From Paenibacillus gallinarum (lineage in GTDB: Bacteria; Bacillota; Bacilli; Paenibacillales; Paenibacillaceae), in assembly GCF_014836635.1 (NCBI RefSeq), contig NZ_JACSQL010000009.1, positions 62,001 through 126,000 of the forward strand: 64,000 nucleotides of DNA, given 5' to 3'. This document shows positions 49,886 through 59,570 of this stretch, in pieces. The position numbers and the translations under genes were made by a program. Each line of letters begins with the position of its first letter. Positions within the stretch are counted from its first letter, which is position 1. Below the pieces are notes generated by a model that had not been told where the DNA came from, did not search any database, and worked only from the letters and a program-made list of their open reading frames with translations.

Positions 49886-50620
49886 ATGGGAAAATTAGAT
49901 AATAAAGTAGCGATCATCACGGGTGGTGCTTCCGGTATTGGGGAGTCCATGGTGGATCTATTCGTACAAGAAGGTGCAATCGTCATTGCTGCAGACATCA
50001 ATGAGGCAGCACTTGAAAAAGCAAGCCAAAAAGAAAATGTATATGGAATGAAATTAAATGTTGCTTCTGATGAAAGTTGGAAAGAACTAGCTAAAGAAGT
50101 AAATGATCGCTTTGGTAAAATTGATATCCTTGTTAACAATGCAGGTATCTCTTCTGAGAAACCTTTCGCAGAGATCAACGAAGAAGATTGGCAAAAAATG
50201 CTTTCCATTAATGGATTTGGACCATTTGCAGGTATGAAACATGTAACTCCTTACATGGCTGCTCAAAAGAAAGGTTCGATCATTAATATTTCTTCCTACA
50301 CTGCAATTATCGGTCAAGGATTTAACCATTACTCTGCTTCTAAAGGTTCAGTACGTGCTTTATCTAAAGCAGCAGCTACAACTTTTGGACGTCAAGGTAT
50401 TCGCGTAAACGCTTTGTTCCCAGGAATCATTGAAACACCGATGACTAAAAACTTGAGTACTTCAAAAGATTTGCTAGATCGTTTGGTACAAGCAACTCCG
50501 TTGCAACGTTTGGGTCAACCTAGCGATATTGCACAAGCTGCTCTGTTCCTAGCTTCGGATGATTCTTCCTACATTACAGGATCTGAAATTGTTATTGACG
50601 GTGGATTCTCTGCTCAATAA
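49886..50620 (+). CDS. Short-chain dehydrogenase/reductase (FabG-like)
   Basis: 244 residues, a classical SDR. The cofactor motif TGGASGIG is at 11-18, NNAG near 84-87, the catalytic serine in NISSYT near 135, YSASK as the YxxxK motif near 148-152, and the late SYITGSEIVIDGG. Aspartate in AADIN after the second strand suggests NAD(H) preference. It oxidises or reduces an unknown alcohol or carbonyl. Strong AGGAGG site. The MarR gene lies 69 bases downstream and the palindrome upstream, suggesting induction by the MarR ligand. Confidence 0.9.
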   Translation: MGKLDNKVAIITGGASGIGESMVDLFVQEGAIVIAADINEAALEKASQKENVYGMKLNVASDESWKELAKEVNDRFGKIDILVNNAGISSEKPFAEINEEDWQKMLSINGFGPFAGMKHVTPYMAAQKKGSIINISSYTAIIGQGFNHYSASKGSVRALSKAAATTFGRQGIRVNALFPGIIETPMTKNLSTSKDLLDRLVQATPLQRLGQPSDIAQAALFLASDDSSYITGSEIVIDGGFSAQ

Positions 50621-50689
50621 TATAGTAACCAGTGTGACAGCTCTTACATTATTATTTAAGAGCTGTCATGTATAACCGAGGAGGATTTT

Positions 50690-51109
50690 ATGGAAAGACA
50701 ACCCTTTTTTGAACTTATACATAATATGGATAAGGTCACTAATCAATTGATTATCCAATGGAATAAAACATTTAACGAAGACCTCGGTATTTCACAGATT
50801 ATTGTGCTCGGTCATTTGAAAATGAATGGAAAAAGCCGGCCATCTGACATTGCAAAAACTTTGGGACTTACGCCTCCTACGCTCAGTTATTTATCAGATA
50901 AACTGGTAAAGAGAAAGTTCGCTACCCGATTGACGCATGAGGGCGATCGTCGAGTGATTTATTTAGATATTACAGACGAAGGTGTAGATGTCTTGAATAG
51001 AGCAACACAAGCAGGTGAGAAACTGCGCATGAATCTATTCAAAAAGTTAACAGACCAAGAACGGGATCAATTAATGAGTCTATATCGAAAGCTAAATAGT
51101 GAAGAGTAA
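50690..51109 (+). CDS. MarR-family transcriptional regulator
   Basis: 139 residues with the winged helix-turn-helix of MarR proteins: SRPSDIAKTLGLTPPTLSYL as the recognition region (about 45-70) and the wing THEGDRRVIYLDITDEG (about 83-100). Helices at both ends dimerise. It follows the SDR gene, with GAGGAGG in front. It probably represses that gene through the palindrome at 49824-49845 and may respond to a phenolic or oxidant signal. Confidence 0.9.
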   Translation: MERQPFFELIHNMDKVTNQLIIQWNKTFNEDLGISQIIVLGHLKMNGKSRPSDIAKTLGLTPPTLSYLSDKLVKRKFATRLTHEGDRRVIYLDITDEGVDVLNRATQAGEKLRMNLFKKLTDQERDQLMSLYRKLNSEE

Positions 51110-51599
51110 TGCTAGAACCTCATTTACCCCTCAGTAATATACTGTAAACCCTTGTATTTTCTTGTATTTTAATTCCCCTTGAAAGTATAATTCATAAACA
51201 ATAAAATGACAGCGCTCTCCCTTGATATCCTTCTACAATTATATTTACTACTTTATTTAATATATCGGAATGGTAGGCATCTTTTTTTACAATTACTCGT
51301 ACTTGAATAATATATAAAACCCTCTTTATTAACCGGCAATACCCTAATTGCCACACCTATCTGCACTTCCTCGGCAAGTCGTATAATAAACTTTCTCCAT
51401 CTTTTGATATTACCGGTTAGCCCTATTTCTAAGATCATCTAGAAGGACTATTTAACTCAGATCATGCAAAAAAATGTGGTGTAAAGCCAAGCCGGTGGGT
51501 AAAGAACATTAGATTATTTACGTGATAAGCAAAGAATGGATGGAAAGGGTATACTACAGAACAAGAAGTGTTCTAAAGGCCAAAAGAGGGGATGAAATC
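51110..51599. other. 490-bp intergenic region, one doubtful minus-strand small ORF
   Basis: The region is AT-rich. A 61-codon minus-strand frame (51253-51438) encodes a basic alpha/beta sequence ending NKEGFIYYSSTSN, faintly like small Bacillus proteins of the DUF3970 type, but it has no ribosome binding site. A CTTGTATTTT unit is repeated around 51153-51170. Nothing else definable was seen. Confidence 0.35.
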
Positions 51600-53072
51600 A
51601 TGAATAAAAAAGAAACCTCAGATGCAGGCTGGAATTATGACAACAGTTACTGCCGTCTGCCTCAAATTTTCTATACCCACCAGAACCCTGAACCGGTACG
51701 TTCACCACATTTGGTTGTATTTAATGATGAACTAGCGAAGACTCTTGGACTAAATGAACAGGTGCTGAATAGTGATCAAGGTGCAAACCTACTCGCAGGT
51801 AACGAAATCCCAGAGGGAGCTTACCCGCTCGCTCAAGCTTATGCAGGTCACCAGTTTGGGTATTTCAACATGCTTGGGGATGGACGAGCTGTGCTCATTG
51901 GGGAACAGGTCACACCAACGGGAGAAAGATATGATATCCAGCTGAAGGGATCAGGCAGAACGCCGTATTCAAGGCAGGGAGACGGCTGTGCATCGCTTGG
52001 ACCTATGCTACGTGAGTATATCATTAGTGAAGCGATGCATGGTCTTGGAATCCCGACAACCCGAAGTCTTGCCGTGGTGAAGACAGGCGAGCTGATTATT
52101 CGTGAAACCTATCTGCCGGGCGCTATTCTAACGAGAGTAGCAGCAAGCCATCTGCGTGTAGGAACATTTCAGTATGCTGCCCATAGAGGAACGAAAGAGG
52201 ATTTAAAAGCATTGGCCGACTACGCTTTACAAAGACATTTTCCAGATTCCGCTGATGCGGAGAGCCCATATCTCCGTCTGCTTCAGGAAGTAATTCAACG
52301 ACAGGCCCTTCTTATAAGTAAATGGCAGTTAGTCGGCTTTATTCATGGAGTGATGAATACCGATAATATGACGATCAGCGGAGAGACCATTGATTATGGT
52401 CCTTGTGCATTCTTGGATGATTATGACCCGGCAACTGTATTTAGTTCCATCGATCGGGAGGGACGGTATGCATATGGAAATCAACCAAGTATTGCGGGGT
52501 GGAATCTCGCAAGATTAGCAGAAGCCTTACTACCTTTGCTGCATGAGGACACGGAGCAGGCGGTGAGTCTAGCCCAGGACGTACTAGCTGAATTCCCTAA
52601 GTTATATCGTCATCACTGGCTGGCGGGAATGAGAGCAAAACTCGGAATGTATACGGAAGAGCCGGAGGATGAATCCCTGATTGAAGATCTGCTTACGATG
52701 ATGTACAAGCAAGATGCCGATTACACCAACACATTCCGTTCCCTAACTTTGCAGCAGCCTGAAGATGTGGCAATGTACGGAAGTGACGAATTCAATTCTT
52801 GGTTTGAGCAGTGGCAGACAAGATTAGGCAGACAGCCAGAAGAAAAGGCTGAAGCGTATGAGCTGATGCGCCGCAGTAACCCTGCCGTGATTCCTCGTAA
52901 CCACCGGGTAGAAGCTGCATTAGAGGCAGCAGTAAATCAAGCAGACTACAGCGTTATGGAGCAGCTGCTAGATGTTCTTAAAAACCCTTATGCATATACA
53001 GCTGAACAAGCTGAATTTGCTGCACTTCCGCCGAAATCAGCTGTACCGTACCGAACCTATTGCGGGACCTGA
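51600..53072 (+). CDS. selO: Protein adenylyltransferase SelO (YdiU/UPF0061)
   Basis: 490 residues from the ATG at 51600, behind AGAGGGGATG; the frame is open upstream without such a site. SelO is a pseudokinase-fold enzyme that transfers AMP from ATP to Ser, Thr or Tyr residues. Signatures are [26 protein letters not shown], then HGVMNTDNM and the metal-binding D in IDYGPCAF. It ends in the conserved YRTYCGT, with cysteine where eukaryotic members carry selenocysteine. It acts in redox stress in other organisms. Monocistronic. Confidence 0.94.
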   Translation: MNKKETSDAGWNYDNSYCRLPQIFYTHQNPEPVRSPHLVVFNDELAKTLGLNEQVLNSDQGANLLAGNEIPEGAYPLAQAYAGHQFGYFNMLGDGRAVLIGEQVTPTGERYDIQLKGSGRTPYSRQGDGCASLGPMLREYIISEAMHGLGIPTTRSLAVVKTGELIIRETYLPGAILTRVAASHLRVGTFQYAAHRGTKEDLKALADYALQRHFPDSADAESPYLRLLQEVIQRQALLISKWQLVGFIHGVMNTDNMTISGETIDYGPCAFLDDYDPATVFSSIDREGRYAYGNQPSIAGWNLARLAEALLPLLHEDTEQAVSLAQDVLAEFPKLYRHHWLAGMRAKLGMYTEEPEDESLIEDLLTMMYKQDADYTNTFRSLTLQQPEDVAMYGSDEFNSWFEQWQTRLGRQPEEKAEAYELMRRSNPAVIPRNHRVEAALEAAVNQADYSVMEQLLDVLKNPYAYTAEQAEFAALPPKSAVPYRTYCGT

Positions 53073-53113
53073 CGGTAAACACCAAGACAGTACTATTATC
53101 ATATGAAGCTTAA

Positions 53114-53160
53114 GGAACAGGATATGTAACCCGCATGTTATATGGGAATGTATCCTGTTT
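53114..53160 (+). terminator. selO terminator
   Basis: AACAGGATA (53115-53123) pairs with TATCCTGTT (53151-53159) around a partly paired loop (ACCC/GGG), followed by TTG. Confidence 0.6.
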
Positions 53161-53260
53161 TGCTGTAGAATTCGTGACAGAAGGAAAAAAAGAGTATGAT
53201 AGAGTAAGAAGAAAGATGCATGATACAAAGCAATAAATAACGGGTAGAGAGCAGGATAAA

Positions 53261-54826
53261 ATGGAAATGATAGAGAACAAAAAACAACGTTATCGCTTTA
53301 GCGAAGCACCAATATGGGACTTGTCGCGAGCTTATTATGAAGAAAAGGGAATGAAGGCATGGAATAATGACCAGGTCCCTCAATATATAACGAGTAATCC
53401 AATGATTGCTACAGCTTATGCAGAAATGATATTTGGTTTTCTCCAAGATCGGGCCGGGCAAGGACATACCACAGAGCCGGTTACGATCGTAGAGCTGGGA
53501 GCTGGAGCAGGACGCCTGGCTTACCATGTACTTCTCGAGTTGTATAAACTCAGGGACTATGCGGGAATATCGTTGCCGCCATTCCGTTATGTGATGACGG
53601 ATCTTGCCATGAGTAATGTACTTGCATGGAAGGAGCATCCGGCACTGCAATCTTTTATTCAGGATGGTGTACTTGATTTTGCGAAATTTGATGCCGTTCA
53701 AGACACGGAACTGGACCTGGTAATGGCAGGCATCACCGTTAGTAAAGGAGATGTAAAACAACCTTTACTGGTTGTGGCCAATTACTTCTTCTGCGGAATC
53801 CCTCAGGAATTACTTTATATTCAGGACGGGAAAATATATGAAGCTGATGTTTTTGTGGAATATCCTGAACATATGGATACACTGAAACCGTCTGAAGTAT
53901 TAGATCAAATATCTTTGCGTTATGAACATAGGAGAGCACCTGAGTATGAGCAGGAAGCTTATCCTTATCGTGATGTCATTGCAGTTTATCAAGAGGAATT
54001 AGAAGGATCACATATTTTATTTCCTGCTGCGGGACTCACTTGTTTAGAACGTTTGAATCAGTTGTCACAGGAAGGTTTTGTATTAATTACGGCGGATAAA
54101 GGAGAGCACTTACTCGACTACTGGAGATTCTCAGAACCGCCGGAACTCATAATGCACGGAAGTTTTTCATTAACGGCTAACTATCATGCACTTCAACAAG
54201 TTTTTGAACAGAGGGGAGCCGAGGCATTATTCTCCCCGCACCACTATCGTAATATAAATGTGGGCTGTATTCTCCAACTAGATAATCCAAAGGAATATTC
54301 AAATACAAGACTGGCATATCGCCGGTTTATTGAGCGGTTTGGTCCAGATGAATTTTATAGTATGAAAGAATGGGTCGATCAAAGAATAGACAGCATGGGA
54401 TTGCAGCAAATTTTAAGCTTCTGGCGTCTCGGTGGATACGATGCAGAATTCTTCATTCAGAGTGCAAAACAGATTAGTAGTCTGCTGCCGGAGGCAAGAG
54501 ATGAAGAACTGCTGGATATCAATAGAGGTATCGAGATCATGTGGTCATCGTACTATGTGATGGAACAGCGCTATGACTTAGCGCTGGATGCAGGATTGGT
54601 ATTGTTCGAGATGGAGATGTATGAAGAGTCCAAACAGTACTTAGAAATATCGATCCAATTAAGCGAAGATGAGGAAGAGATTGTATCTACCGTCTTCTAT
54701 TGTTTAGCCATTTGCTGCTTTGAGTTAGAAATGATTGAAGAAGCACTTCATTACCTCAGAAAACTGTTAGAACTTGAACCAGACCATGAAGAAGCTTTAG
54801 CCTTATTGCAAGGGTTTGAACAATAG
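53261..54826 (+). CDS. MidA-like SAM-dependent methyltransferase with C-terminal TPR repeats
   Basis: 521 residues, cytoplasmic. The opening SNPMIATAYAEMI and motif I VELGAGAGRLAYH (about 74-86) match the MidA/NDUFAF7 group of Rossmann methyltransferases, with YFFCGIPQELL after the catalytic sheet. The C-terminal ~110 residues form TPR helices (YDLALDAGLVLFEMEMYEESKQY and MIEEALHYLRKLLELEPDHEEA regions). In mitochondria the relatives methylate an arginine of a complex I subunit. The target here is unknown, and the TPR extension suggests a bound protein partner. AGCAGGA precedes the ATG. Confidence 0.82.
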   Translation: MEMIENKKQRYRFSEAPIWDLSRAYYEEKGMKAWNNDQVPQYITSNPMIATAYAEMIFGFLQDRAGQGHTTEPVTIVELGAGAGRLAYHVLLELYKLRDYAGISLPPFRYVMTDLAMSNVLAWKEHPALQSFIQDGVLDFAKFDAVQDTELDLVMAGITVSKGDVKQPLLVVANYFFCGIPQELLYIQDGKIYEADVFVEYPEHMDTLKPSEVLDQISLRYEHRRAPEYEQEAYPYRDVIAVYQEELEGSHILFPAAGLTCLERLNQLSQEGFVLITADKGEHLLDYWRFSEPPELIMHGSFSLTANYHALQQVFEQRGAEALFSPHHYRNINVGCILQLDNPKEYSNTRLAYRRFIERFGPDEFYSMKEWVDQRIDSMGLQQILSFWRLGGYDAEFFIQSAKQISSLLPEARDEELLDINRGIEIMWSSYYVMEQRYDLALDAGLVLFEMEMYEESKQYLEISIQLSEDEEEIVSTVFYCLAICCFELEMIEEALHYLRKLLELEPDHEEALALLQGFEQ

Positions 54827-54835
54827 TCTTTTCAA

Positions 54836-54865
54836 AAGACAGGTCCATTTGGATCTGTCTTTTAT
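54836..54865 (+). terminator. Terminator of the MidA-like gene
   Basis: AAAGACAGGTCC and GGATCTGTCTTT form a stem with one mismatch or G-U pair around ATTT, followed by TTATTATTT. Confidence 0.8.
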
Positions 54866-54937
54866 TATTTAAAAGGGTATATTTTACATCCGGCGAAATG
54901 TATATGAATAAAGAGGAATGTTTAGGAGGATATATAC

Positions 54938-56059
54938 ATGGAGACGCTAGCTAAACTAGAATTGCATCCCTTATCTGAGATCGGAAATTTGAAAGTTCAC
55001 GGAAGAACGACAGGACGGCTCTCACCGCTCACGTTATTCTGGACAGGGAGTGCAGTTGAATTCAATGTAAAAGGCTCCGAATTATGGGTAGAAGTAGAGG
55101 CTGATTACGATACATATGAGCCTTGGATCAGTATCCTGATTAACTCGGTTCCTGTGAGCAGACAAATGATAACGGCAGGGAGAAGCTTTATTTGTGTATT
55201 TAGAGGGATGAATAAAGATGTTGTAAAAAATGTGCGCATTGTGAGGGATATGCAAGCGATGAGTGGAGATCCCGGTAGTTCACTGCAGATTCATGCTGTG
55301 AAGTCTGACGGAGATTTTCTGCCTGTGGAAGAGAAGCCGTACAAAATTGAATTTATTGGGGACAGTATTACATCGGGAGAAGGAGCCATTGGTGCGAGAA
55401 CGGAAGAGGATTGGATCCCGATGTGGTGCAGTGCAATTCACAATTACAGCATGATGACGGCTAGTAGGTTACATGCGGATTACCGAATTCTCTCTCAAAG
55501 CGGTTGGGGTGTCCTTACAAGTTGGGATAATAATCCACGTGCAAATATGCCCGATTATTATGAGAAAGTATGCGGCATTCTCACAGGGAAGAAAAATGAA
55601 GCTTTAGGGGCCTTTGAGGAAAATGATTTTGAATCATGGCAGCCTGATATTGTGGTGGTGAATCTTGGGACGAACGATGGAGGAGCATTCTATTCTCCAG
55701 AATGGAAGGATGAAGTAACGGGGGAGATCCATAAACAACGATTGAATGAGGATGGTTCCTATCACGAGGAAGATTTACAATCCTTTGAGAATGCAGCGGT
55801 GCGTTTTCTCATGAAGATTAGAACGTATAACAAACAGGCAAAGATTGTATGGGCTTACGGGATGTTAGGGATACCGATGATGCCTGCCATATACCGAGCG
55901 GTTGATGCATATAAGCAGAAAACAGGAGATCAGAACGTCTCTGTATTCCAACTGCCAAATATGACAGAACAAACAACGGGCGCTCGAAGCCATCCAGGAG
56001 CAACAGCTCATGAAAAAGCTGCAGAAGAGTTATCCGCTTATATCCGAGATCTCCTATAA
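54938..56059 (+). CDS. CE2-type SGNH esterase (sugar-ester deacetylase)
   Basis: 373 residues, no signal peptide, so cytoplasmic or released by other means. An N-terminal jelly-roll-like beta domain (about 15-130) precedes an SGNH hydrolase domain: S143 in GDSITSGEG (block I), G244 and N246 in LGTNDGG (block III) and H352 in RSHPG. The usual acid two residues before the histidine is not an Asp, which fits the Ser-His dyad of carbohydrate esterase family 2. It probably removes acetyl groups from oligosaccharides. TAGGAGG precedes the ATG; a terminator follows. Confidence 0.88.
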   Translation: METLAKLELHPLSEIGNLKVHGRTTGRLSPLTLFWTGSAVEFNVKGSELWVEVEADYDTYEPWISILINSVPVSRQMITAGRSFICVFRGMNKDVVKNVRIVRDMQAMSGDPGSSLQIHAVKSDGDFLPVEEKPYKIEFIGDSITSGEGAIGARTEEDWIPMWCSAIHNYSMMTASRLHADYRILSQSGWGVLTSWDNNPRANMPDYYEKVCGILTGKKNEALGAFEENDFESWQPDIVVVNLGTNDGGAFYSPEWKDEVTGEIHKQRLNEDGSYHEEDLQSFENAAVRFLMKIRTYNKQAKIVWAYGMLGIPMMPAIYRAVDAYKQKTGDQNVSVFQLPNMTEQTTGARSHPGATAHEKAAEELSAYIRDLL

Positions 56060-56074
56060 AGACTTAGCTAAAAG

Positions 56075-56098
56075 GCATCCTCGATGGATGCTTTTTTT
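56075..56098 (+). terminator. Terminator of the esterase gene
   Basis: GCATCC (56075-56080) pairs with GGATGC (56086-56091), followed by seven T. Confidence 0.88.
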
Positions 56099-56253
56099 CA
56101 ATTGTATAAAATTGGATGTCTAAAATCGCGCCTAAATTATAGTCAGCAGATTCGACTTTACTTATAATAGTAACTTAGCGTGATATGCTAATTAAATCCA
56201 AAAACCTTATAACTGCTATCTTTTATGGTGAAAGTTAGAAAGAGAGATATTAT

Positions 56254-57525
56254 TTGTTTCAGATCTTGCTGCTTAATTTCTTGTTTTTACTCTTTCCAGT
56301 CCTCATATTTCTGATCTTTTTTGAAAACAAGCCCTTTTGTAACATTCGTTACGTTTTTGTGGCTCTCTCGGCAGTAACCATGAGTCTTTGTATCATCATG
56401 CCGATTCGCTTAGAAACCGGCTTTATTTTTGATCTGCGATATATTCCTTTTATTATTGTTGCTTTATTCGGAGGGTACAGAAATGTTTTCCCTTTATATA
56501 TTCTGCTGAATATTATTCGCTTCTATGTGGGGGGAGAAGGTACAATCCATTCCCTTCTTTTCTCGACGGGTGTACTGATTCTGGTTCCGCTCTTCAGTAA
56601 GAGGTTTACGAGATTGGAATCTAAAGGCCGTATGATCGCTGCAACATGCTTCTCTTTCTTGACCATGGGATGTTATCTTATCTCTTTAGCTTGGGTTATT
56701 AAGGATTTAGATCATAAGTTCTGGATGCTTGTTGTAAATGCACTCGGAACATATACTCTTGTAATGCTGATCATTATGATTCTTATCGAGAAAATAATTG
56801 CAAATATTAAGGGACGCGACCGCATCCTTTACTCAGAAAAGTTAAATGTTGCCAGTGAACTGGCAGCTAGTGTATCTCATGAAATAAGAAATCCGCTTAC
56901 GGTAACCAATGGGTTCTTGCAATTATTAGCGAAATCCCAAACCGTAACAGAGCAAGAAAAAAGATATATTAACTTATCTTTGCTGGAACTGAAGCGGGCA
57001 GAGAAGATTGTAAGTGATTATCTCTCTTTTGCTAAACCACAATCGGAAAATATGGTTTATTCCAACATGAGAGAAGAGGTAGATTACACCCACGAAATTA
57101 TTATGCCCTATGCCTTGTTACATAATGTCGATGTGAGGCTTACATTTAATAACACGTTAAAGGCACATTACGACCGGAACCAAATCACGCAGTGTCTTAT
57201 TAATCTATACAAAAACGGGATTGAAGCCATGACAGAAAAGGGCGGCGGAACGCTTCTCATCGACATTTCGGAGAAAAAGCAGAATATTATGGTCCGAATT
57301 GAAGACACGGGAATTGGCATGACCAATGAAGAAATTTCACACCTGTATAAGCCTAGATATTCGACGAAAGAAGAAGGAACCGGTCTTGGAATGTTGATGG
57401 TTTACAGTACCTTGAATAAGGTGAAGGGTAACATTGAAGTACATAGTGAAAAGGGCAAGGGAACTACCTTTCTATTAACGATACCCGCCTCAACCGTTGA
57501 GACTTTTGAAATGAATAAGAAATAG
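56254..57525 (+). CDS. KinB-like sporulation-type sensor histidine kinase
   Basis: 423 residues, TTG start with AGAAAGAGAG in front. Five or six N-terminal transmembrane helices (1-190) of 5TM-5TMR_LYT type are followed by a HisKA domain with the phosphoacceptor in SVSHEIRNPLT (H near 209) and a HATPase domain (N-box CLINLYKNGIEAM, DTGIGM, GTGLGM). No receiver or regulator gene is adjacent, as for orphan kinases feeding the Spo0 phosphorelay. That assignment is by similarity to KinB and is inferred. Confidence 0.9.
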   Translation: MFQILLLNFLFLLFPVLIFLIFFENKPFCNIRYVFVALSAVTMSLCIIMPIRLETGFIFDLRYIPFIIVALFGGYRNVFPLYILLNIIRFYVGGEGTIHSLLFSTGVLILVPLFSKRFTRLESKGRMIAATCFSFLTMGCYLISLAWVIKDLDHKFWMLVVNALGTYTLVMLIIMILIEKIIANIKGRDRILYSEKLNVASELAASVSHEIRNPLTVTNGFLQLLAKSQTVTEQEKRYINLSLLELKRAEKIVSDYLSFAKPQSENMVYSNMREEVDYTHEIIMPYALLHNVDVRLTFNNTLKAHYDRNQITQCLINLYKNGIEAMTEKGGGTLLIDISEKKQNIMVRIEDTGIGMTNEEISHLYKPRYSTKEEGTGLGMLMVYSTLNKVKGNIEVHSEKGKGTTFLLTIPASTVETFEMNKK

Positions 57526-57535
57526 AAAAAGACGA

Positions 57536-57578
57536 AAGGAACGCATACAGCTGCGCGTTTTCTCTCGTCTTTTTTATA
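57536..57578. terminator. Bidirectional terminator between kinase and dbpA
   Basis: AAAAGACGA and TCGTCTTTTTT flank an inner AACGC/GCGTT-type stem. T runs exist on both strands, suiting two convergent genes. Confidence 0.75.
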
Positions 57579-57589
57579 TGGCTTAGATT

Positions 57590-59035
57590 TTATTTGTTTC
57601 CTTTACGGACTTTCAATTGCTTTCCTTTTATGGTTGTATCCTTCATCATTTCAAGCACCTGCGGTCCTTTGCCATTCAGAATTTCCACATCGGTTACATG
57701 ATCGTGAATCGTAATAATACCAATATCGTCCGCAGTGATCCCATCCAGTTTCGCAATGGTTCCTACGAAGTCTACCGCTCTGAACTTTTTCTTCTTGCCG
57801 CCATTGAAGTTGAGCTTCATGATCTGATCATTCAACAGCTCACGCTTATTCTTCTTAAGTTCTGTACGCACATGTAATTTTTGTTCAAATTCTTCTCTGC
57901 GAAGGTCAACGGCTTCCTCGGAAGGAGCTTTGATCTTAGGAATCTCAAACCCAATATAAGCTTCAATATCCGCTAAACGTCTGCCGTCTCTAGGAGTAAC
58001 GAAGGTAATCGCTTTTCCTGTCTTGCCTGCACGCCCTGTACGACCTGTACGGTGAACATAACTTTCTTTTTCCAGTGGGATGTCGTAGTTAATAACATGC
58101 GTGATATTCGTGATATCAATCCCTCTAGCTGCTACATCGGTAGCAATCAGGTAACGGAATTGTCCTCTTCTGAAGGCATTCATCACTTCAAATCGTTCTT
58201 CTTGTTCCATACCGCCGTGAATCCGATCGCATGGATATTCAAGCTCAGCAAGTTCTCTGAACAAGGAATCGACATGCTCCTGAGTACGGCAGAAAATAAT
58301 ACAGCTGTCCGGGTTCTCGGTTACGAGTACATTTTCTAGAAGAGCGAGTTTGTCTCCCTCTTGTACTTGAATAAGAGTATGTTCAATCGTTGATGTAGTA
58401 ATCCCGGTTGCTTTAATTTCAATTTCGGTTGGACTGTTCATATACTTACGAGATAGCTTGGCTACATCTTCAGGGAAAGTAGCGGAGAATAACATCGTAA
58501 CTCGATCCTTCGGTAGTGCCTGAATGATGGACTGAACTTGTTCAATAAAGCCCATGTTCAGCATTTCATCGGCTTCATCAATGACGAGATAAGCGATTCT
58601 TTCTAGCGCAAGTGTTCCTCGTTCAATATGATCAAGTACGCGTCCAGGTGTACCGACCACCATGTGAGTCCGTTGTTTTAATTCAGCCTTTTGCATATGA
58701 AACGGATGTTTCCCATAAAGCGGGGTAGCTTTGATCCGCTTGAAGCGGCCAATATTCGTGATATCTTCCGTTACCTGTAGGGCAAGTTCGCGAGTTGGCG
58801 TCAGAATGAGAGCCTGTGGCTTATTTTCGTTCCATTCTACTTGCTCGCAAAGGGGAATACCGTATGATGCGGTTTTACCGCTACCTGTTTGTGATTTGGC
58901 TACCAAATCTTTATTTTGAAGTACGACAGGAATGACTTCCGATTGAACCTCTGTTGGCGTTTCATAACCTAGGCTATGAAGTGCTCTTATAATTTCTTCA
59001 CTTAAAGGGTAATCTGTAAATTGCTTCTGACTCAT
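57590..59035 (-). CDS. dbpA: DEAD-box RNA helicase DbpA/YxiN
   Basis: 481 residues from the ATG at 59035, which has AGAGG in front; a TTG six codons earlier is also in frame. All DEAD-box motifs are present: the Q motif [31 protein letters not shown] and HRTGRTGR. The C-terminal ~75 residues ([22 protein letters not shown]) form the DbpA RNA-binding domain, which recognises hairpin 92 of 23S rRNA. It helps assembly of the large ribosomal subunit. Monocistronic on the minus strand. Confidence 0.95.
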   Translation of the reverse strand: MSQKQFTDYPLSEEIIRALHSLGYETPTEVQSEVIPVVLQNKDLVAKSQTGSGKTASYGIPLCEQVEWNENKPQALILTPTRELALQVTEDITNIGRFKRIKATPLYGKHPFHMQKAELKQRTHMVVGTPGRVLDHIERGTLALERIAYLVIDEADEMLNMGFIEQVQSIIQALPKDRVTMLFSATFPEDVAKLSRKYMNSPTEIEIKATGITTSTIEHTLIQVQEGDKLALLENVLVTENPDSCIIFCRTQEHVDSLFRELAELEYPCDRIHGGMEQEERFEVMNAFRRGQFRYLIATDVAARGIDITNITHVINYDIPLEKESYVHRTGRTGRAGKTGKAITFVTPRDGRRLADIEAYIGFEIPKIKAPSEEAVDLRREEFEQKLHVRTELKKNKRELLNDQIMKLNFNGGKKKKFRAVDFVGTIAKLDGITADDIGIITIHDHVTDVEILNGKGPQVLEMMKDTTIKGKQLKVRKGNK

Positions 59036-59320
59036 TCTCAACCTCTTCTGCACTAATTTTGTCTCTAATCTAACCTGTACTTATACAGTATACTCTATTG
59101 TTTGATTTCTCTCTAATTCTTCACCACATTTCATTTAATACAAGAAATAGATCTAGAGTCATATAAACTTTTGATAGGTGTAGTCCTTACGAATTAAAAA
59201 TAGTGGGGTCAAAAAAGAAAATATTTGCATATTTTAATAAAATTTAATGTTAACGACCTATATGGAAATTGTACAATCCGTTCCGATAATAAAAGAGAAC
59301 CGTAAATATATTTTCTTTTG
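59036..59320. other. Intergenic leader region before the cyclic-di-GMP riboswitch
   Basis: Divergent upstream region of dbpA and the riboswitch transcript. It is AT-rich, and I could not place a confident promoter; TATTTGCATATTTTAATAAAATTT near 59221-59245 offers only weak hexamers. Confidence 0.35.
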
Positions 59321-59327
59321 TAAGACC

Positions 59328-59415
59328 AAAACTTAATAGGCAAACCTATGGAAACATAGGGACGCAAAGCTATAGGGACTACGGCCAAAAACTATTGTCA
59401 GCCAGCTGCCAAAGA
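59328..59415 (+). ncRNA. GEMM-I (cyclic-di-GMP-I) riboswitch
   Basis: The class I core is complete: AGGCAAACC, the P2 hairpin CCTATG-GAAA-CATAGG with its GAAA tetraloop (59345-59360), GGACGCAAAGC, TATAGGGACTACGGCC, and GTCAGCCAGCTGCC closing P3. The G of AGGCAAACC that corresponds to base 20 fits cyclic-di-GMP rather than the cGAMP-sensing variant, by my alignment to the Vibrio aptamer. It controls the M60 protease gene. Confidence 0.95.
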
Positions 59416-59442
59416 GTGTACTCCACTTTTTGATATAAGAAG

Positions 59443-59478
59443 GTATAAGAATGAAGAGTTCATTTCTTATGCTTTTTT
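59443..59478 (+). terminator. Terminator in the riboswitch expression platform
   Basis: ATAAGAATGAA (59445-59455) pairs with TTCATTTCTTAT (59459-59470) with one bulge, followed by GC and six T. A second weaker stem with G-U pairs and seven T lies at 59489-59516. Both precede the start codon. Confidence 0.7.
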
Positions 59479-59570
59479 AGATGCGTACAAGTTGCTCTTT
59501 AGGGGTAGCTTTTTTTGTGCAAATTTTAAGGGTTGGAGAATTACGCACAACACATCAGGAGGTAGAGAGT

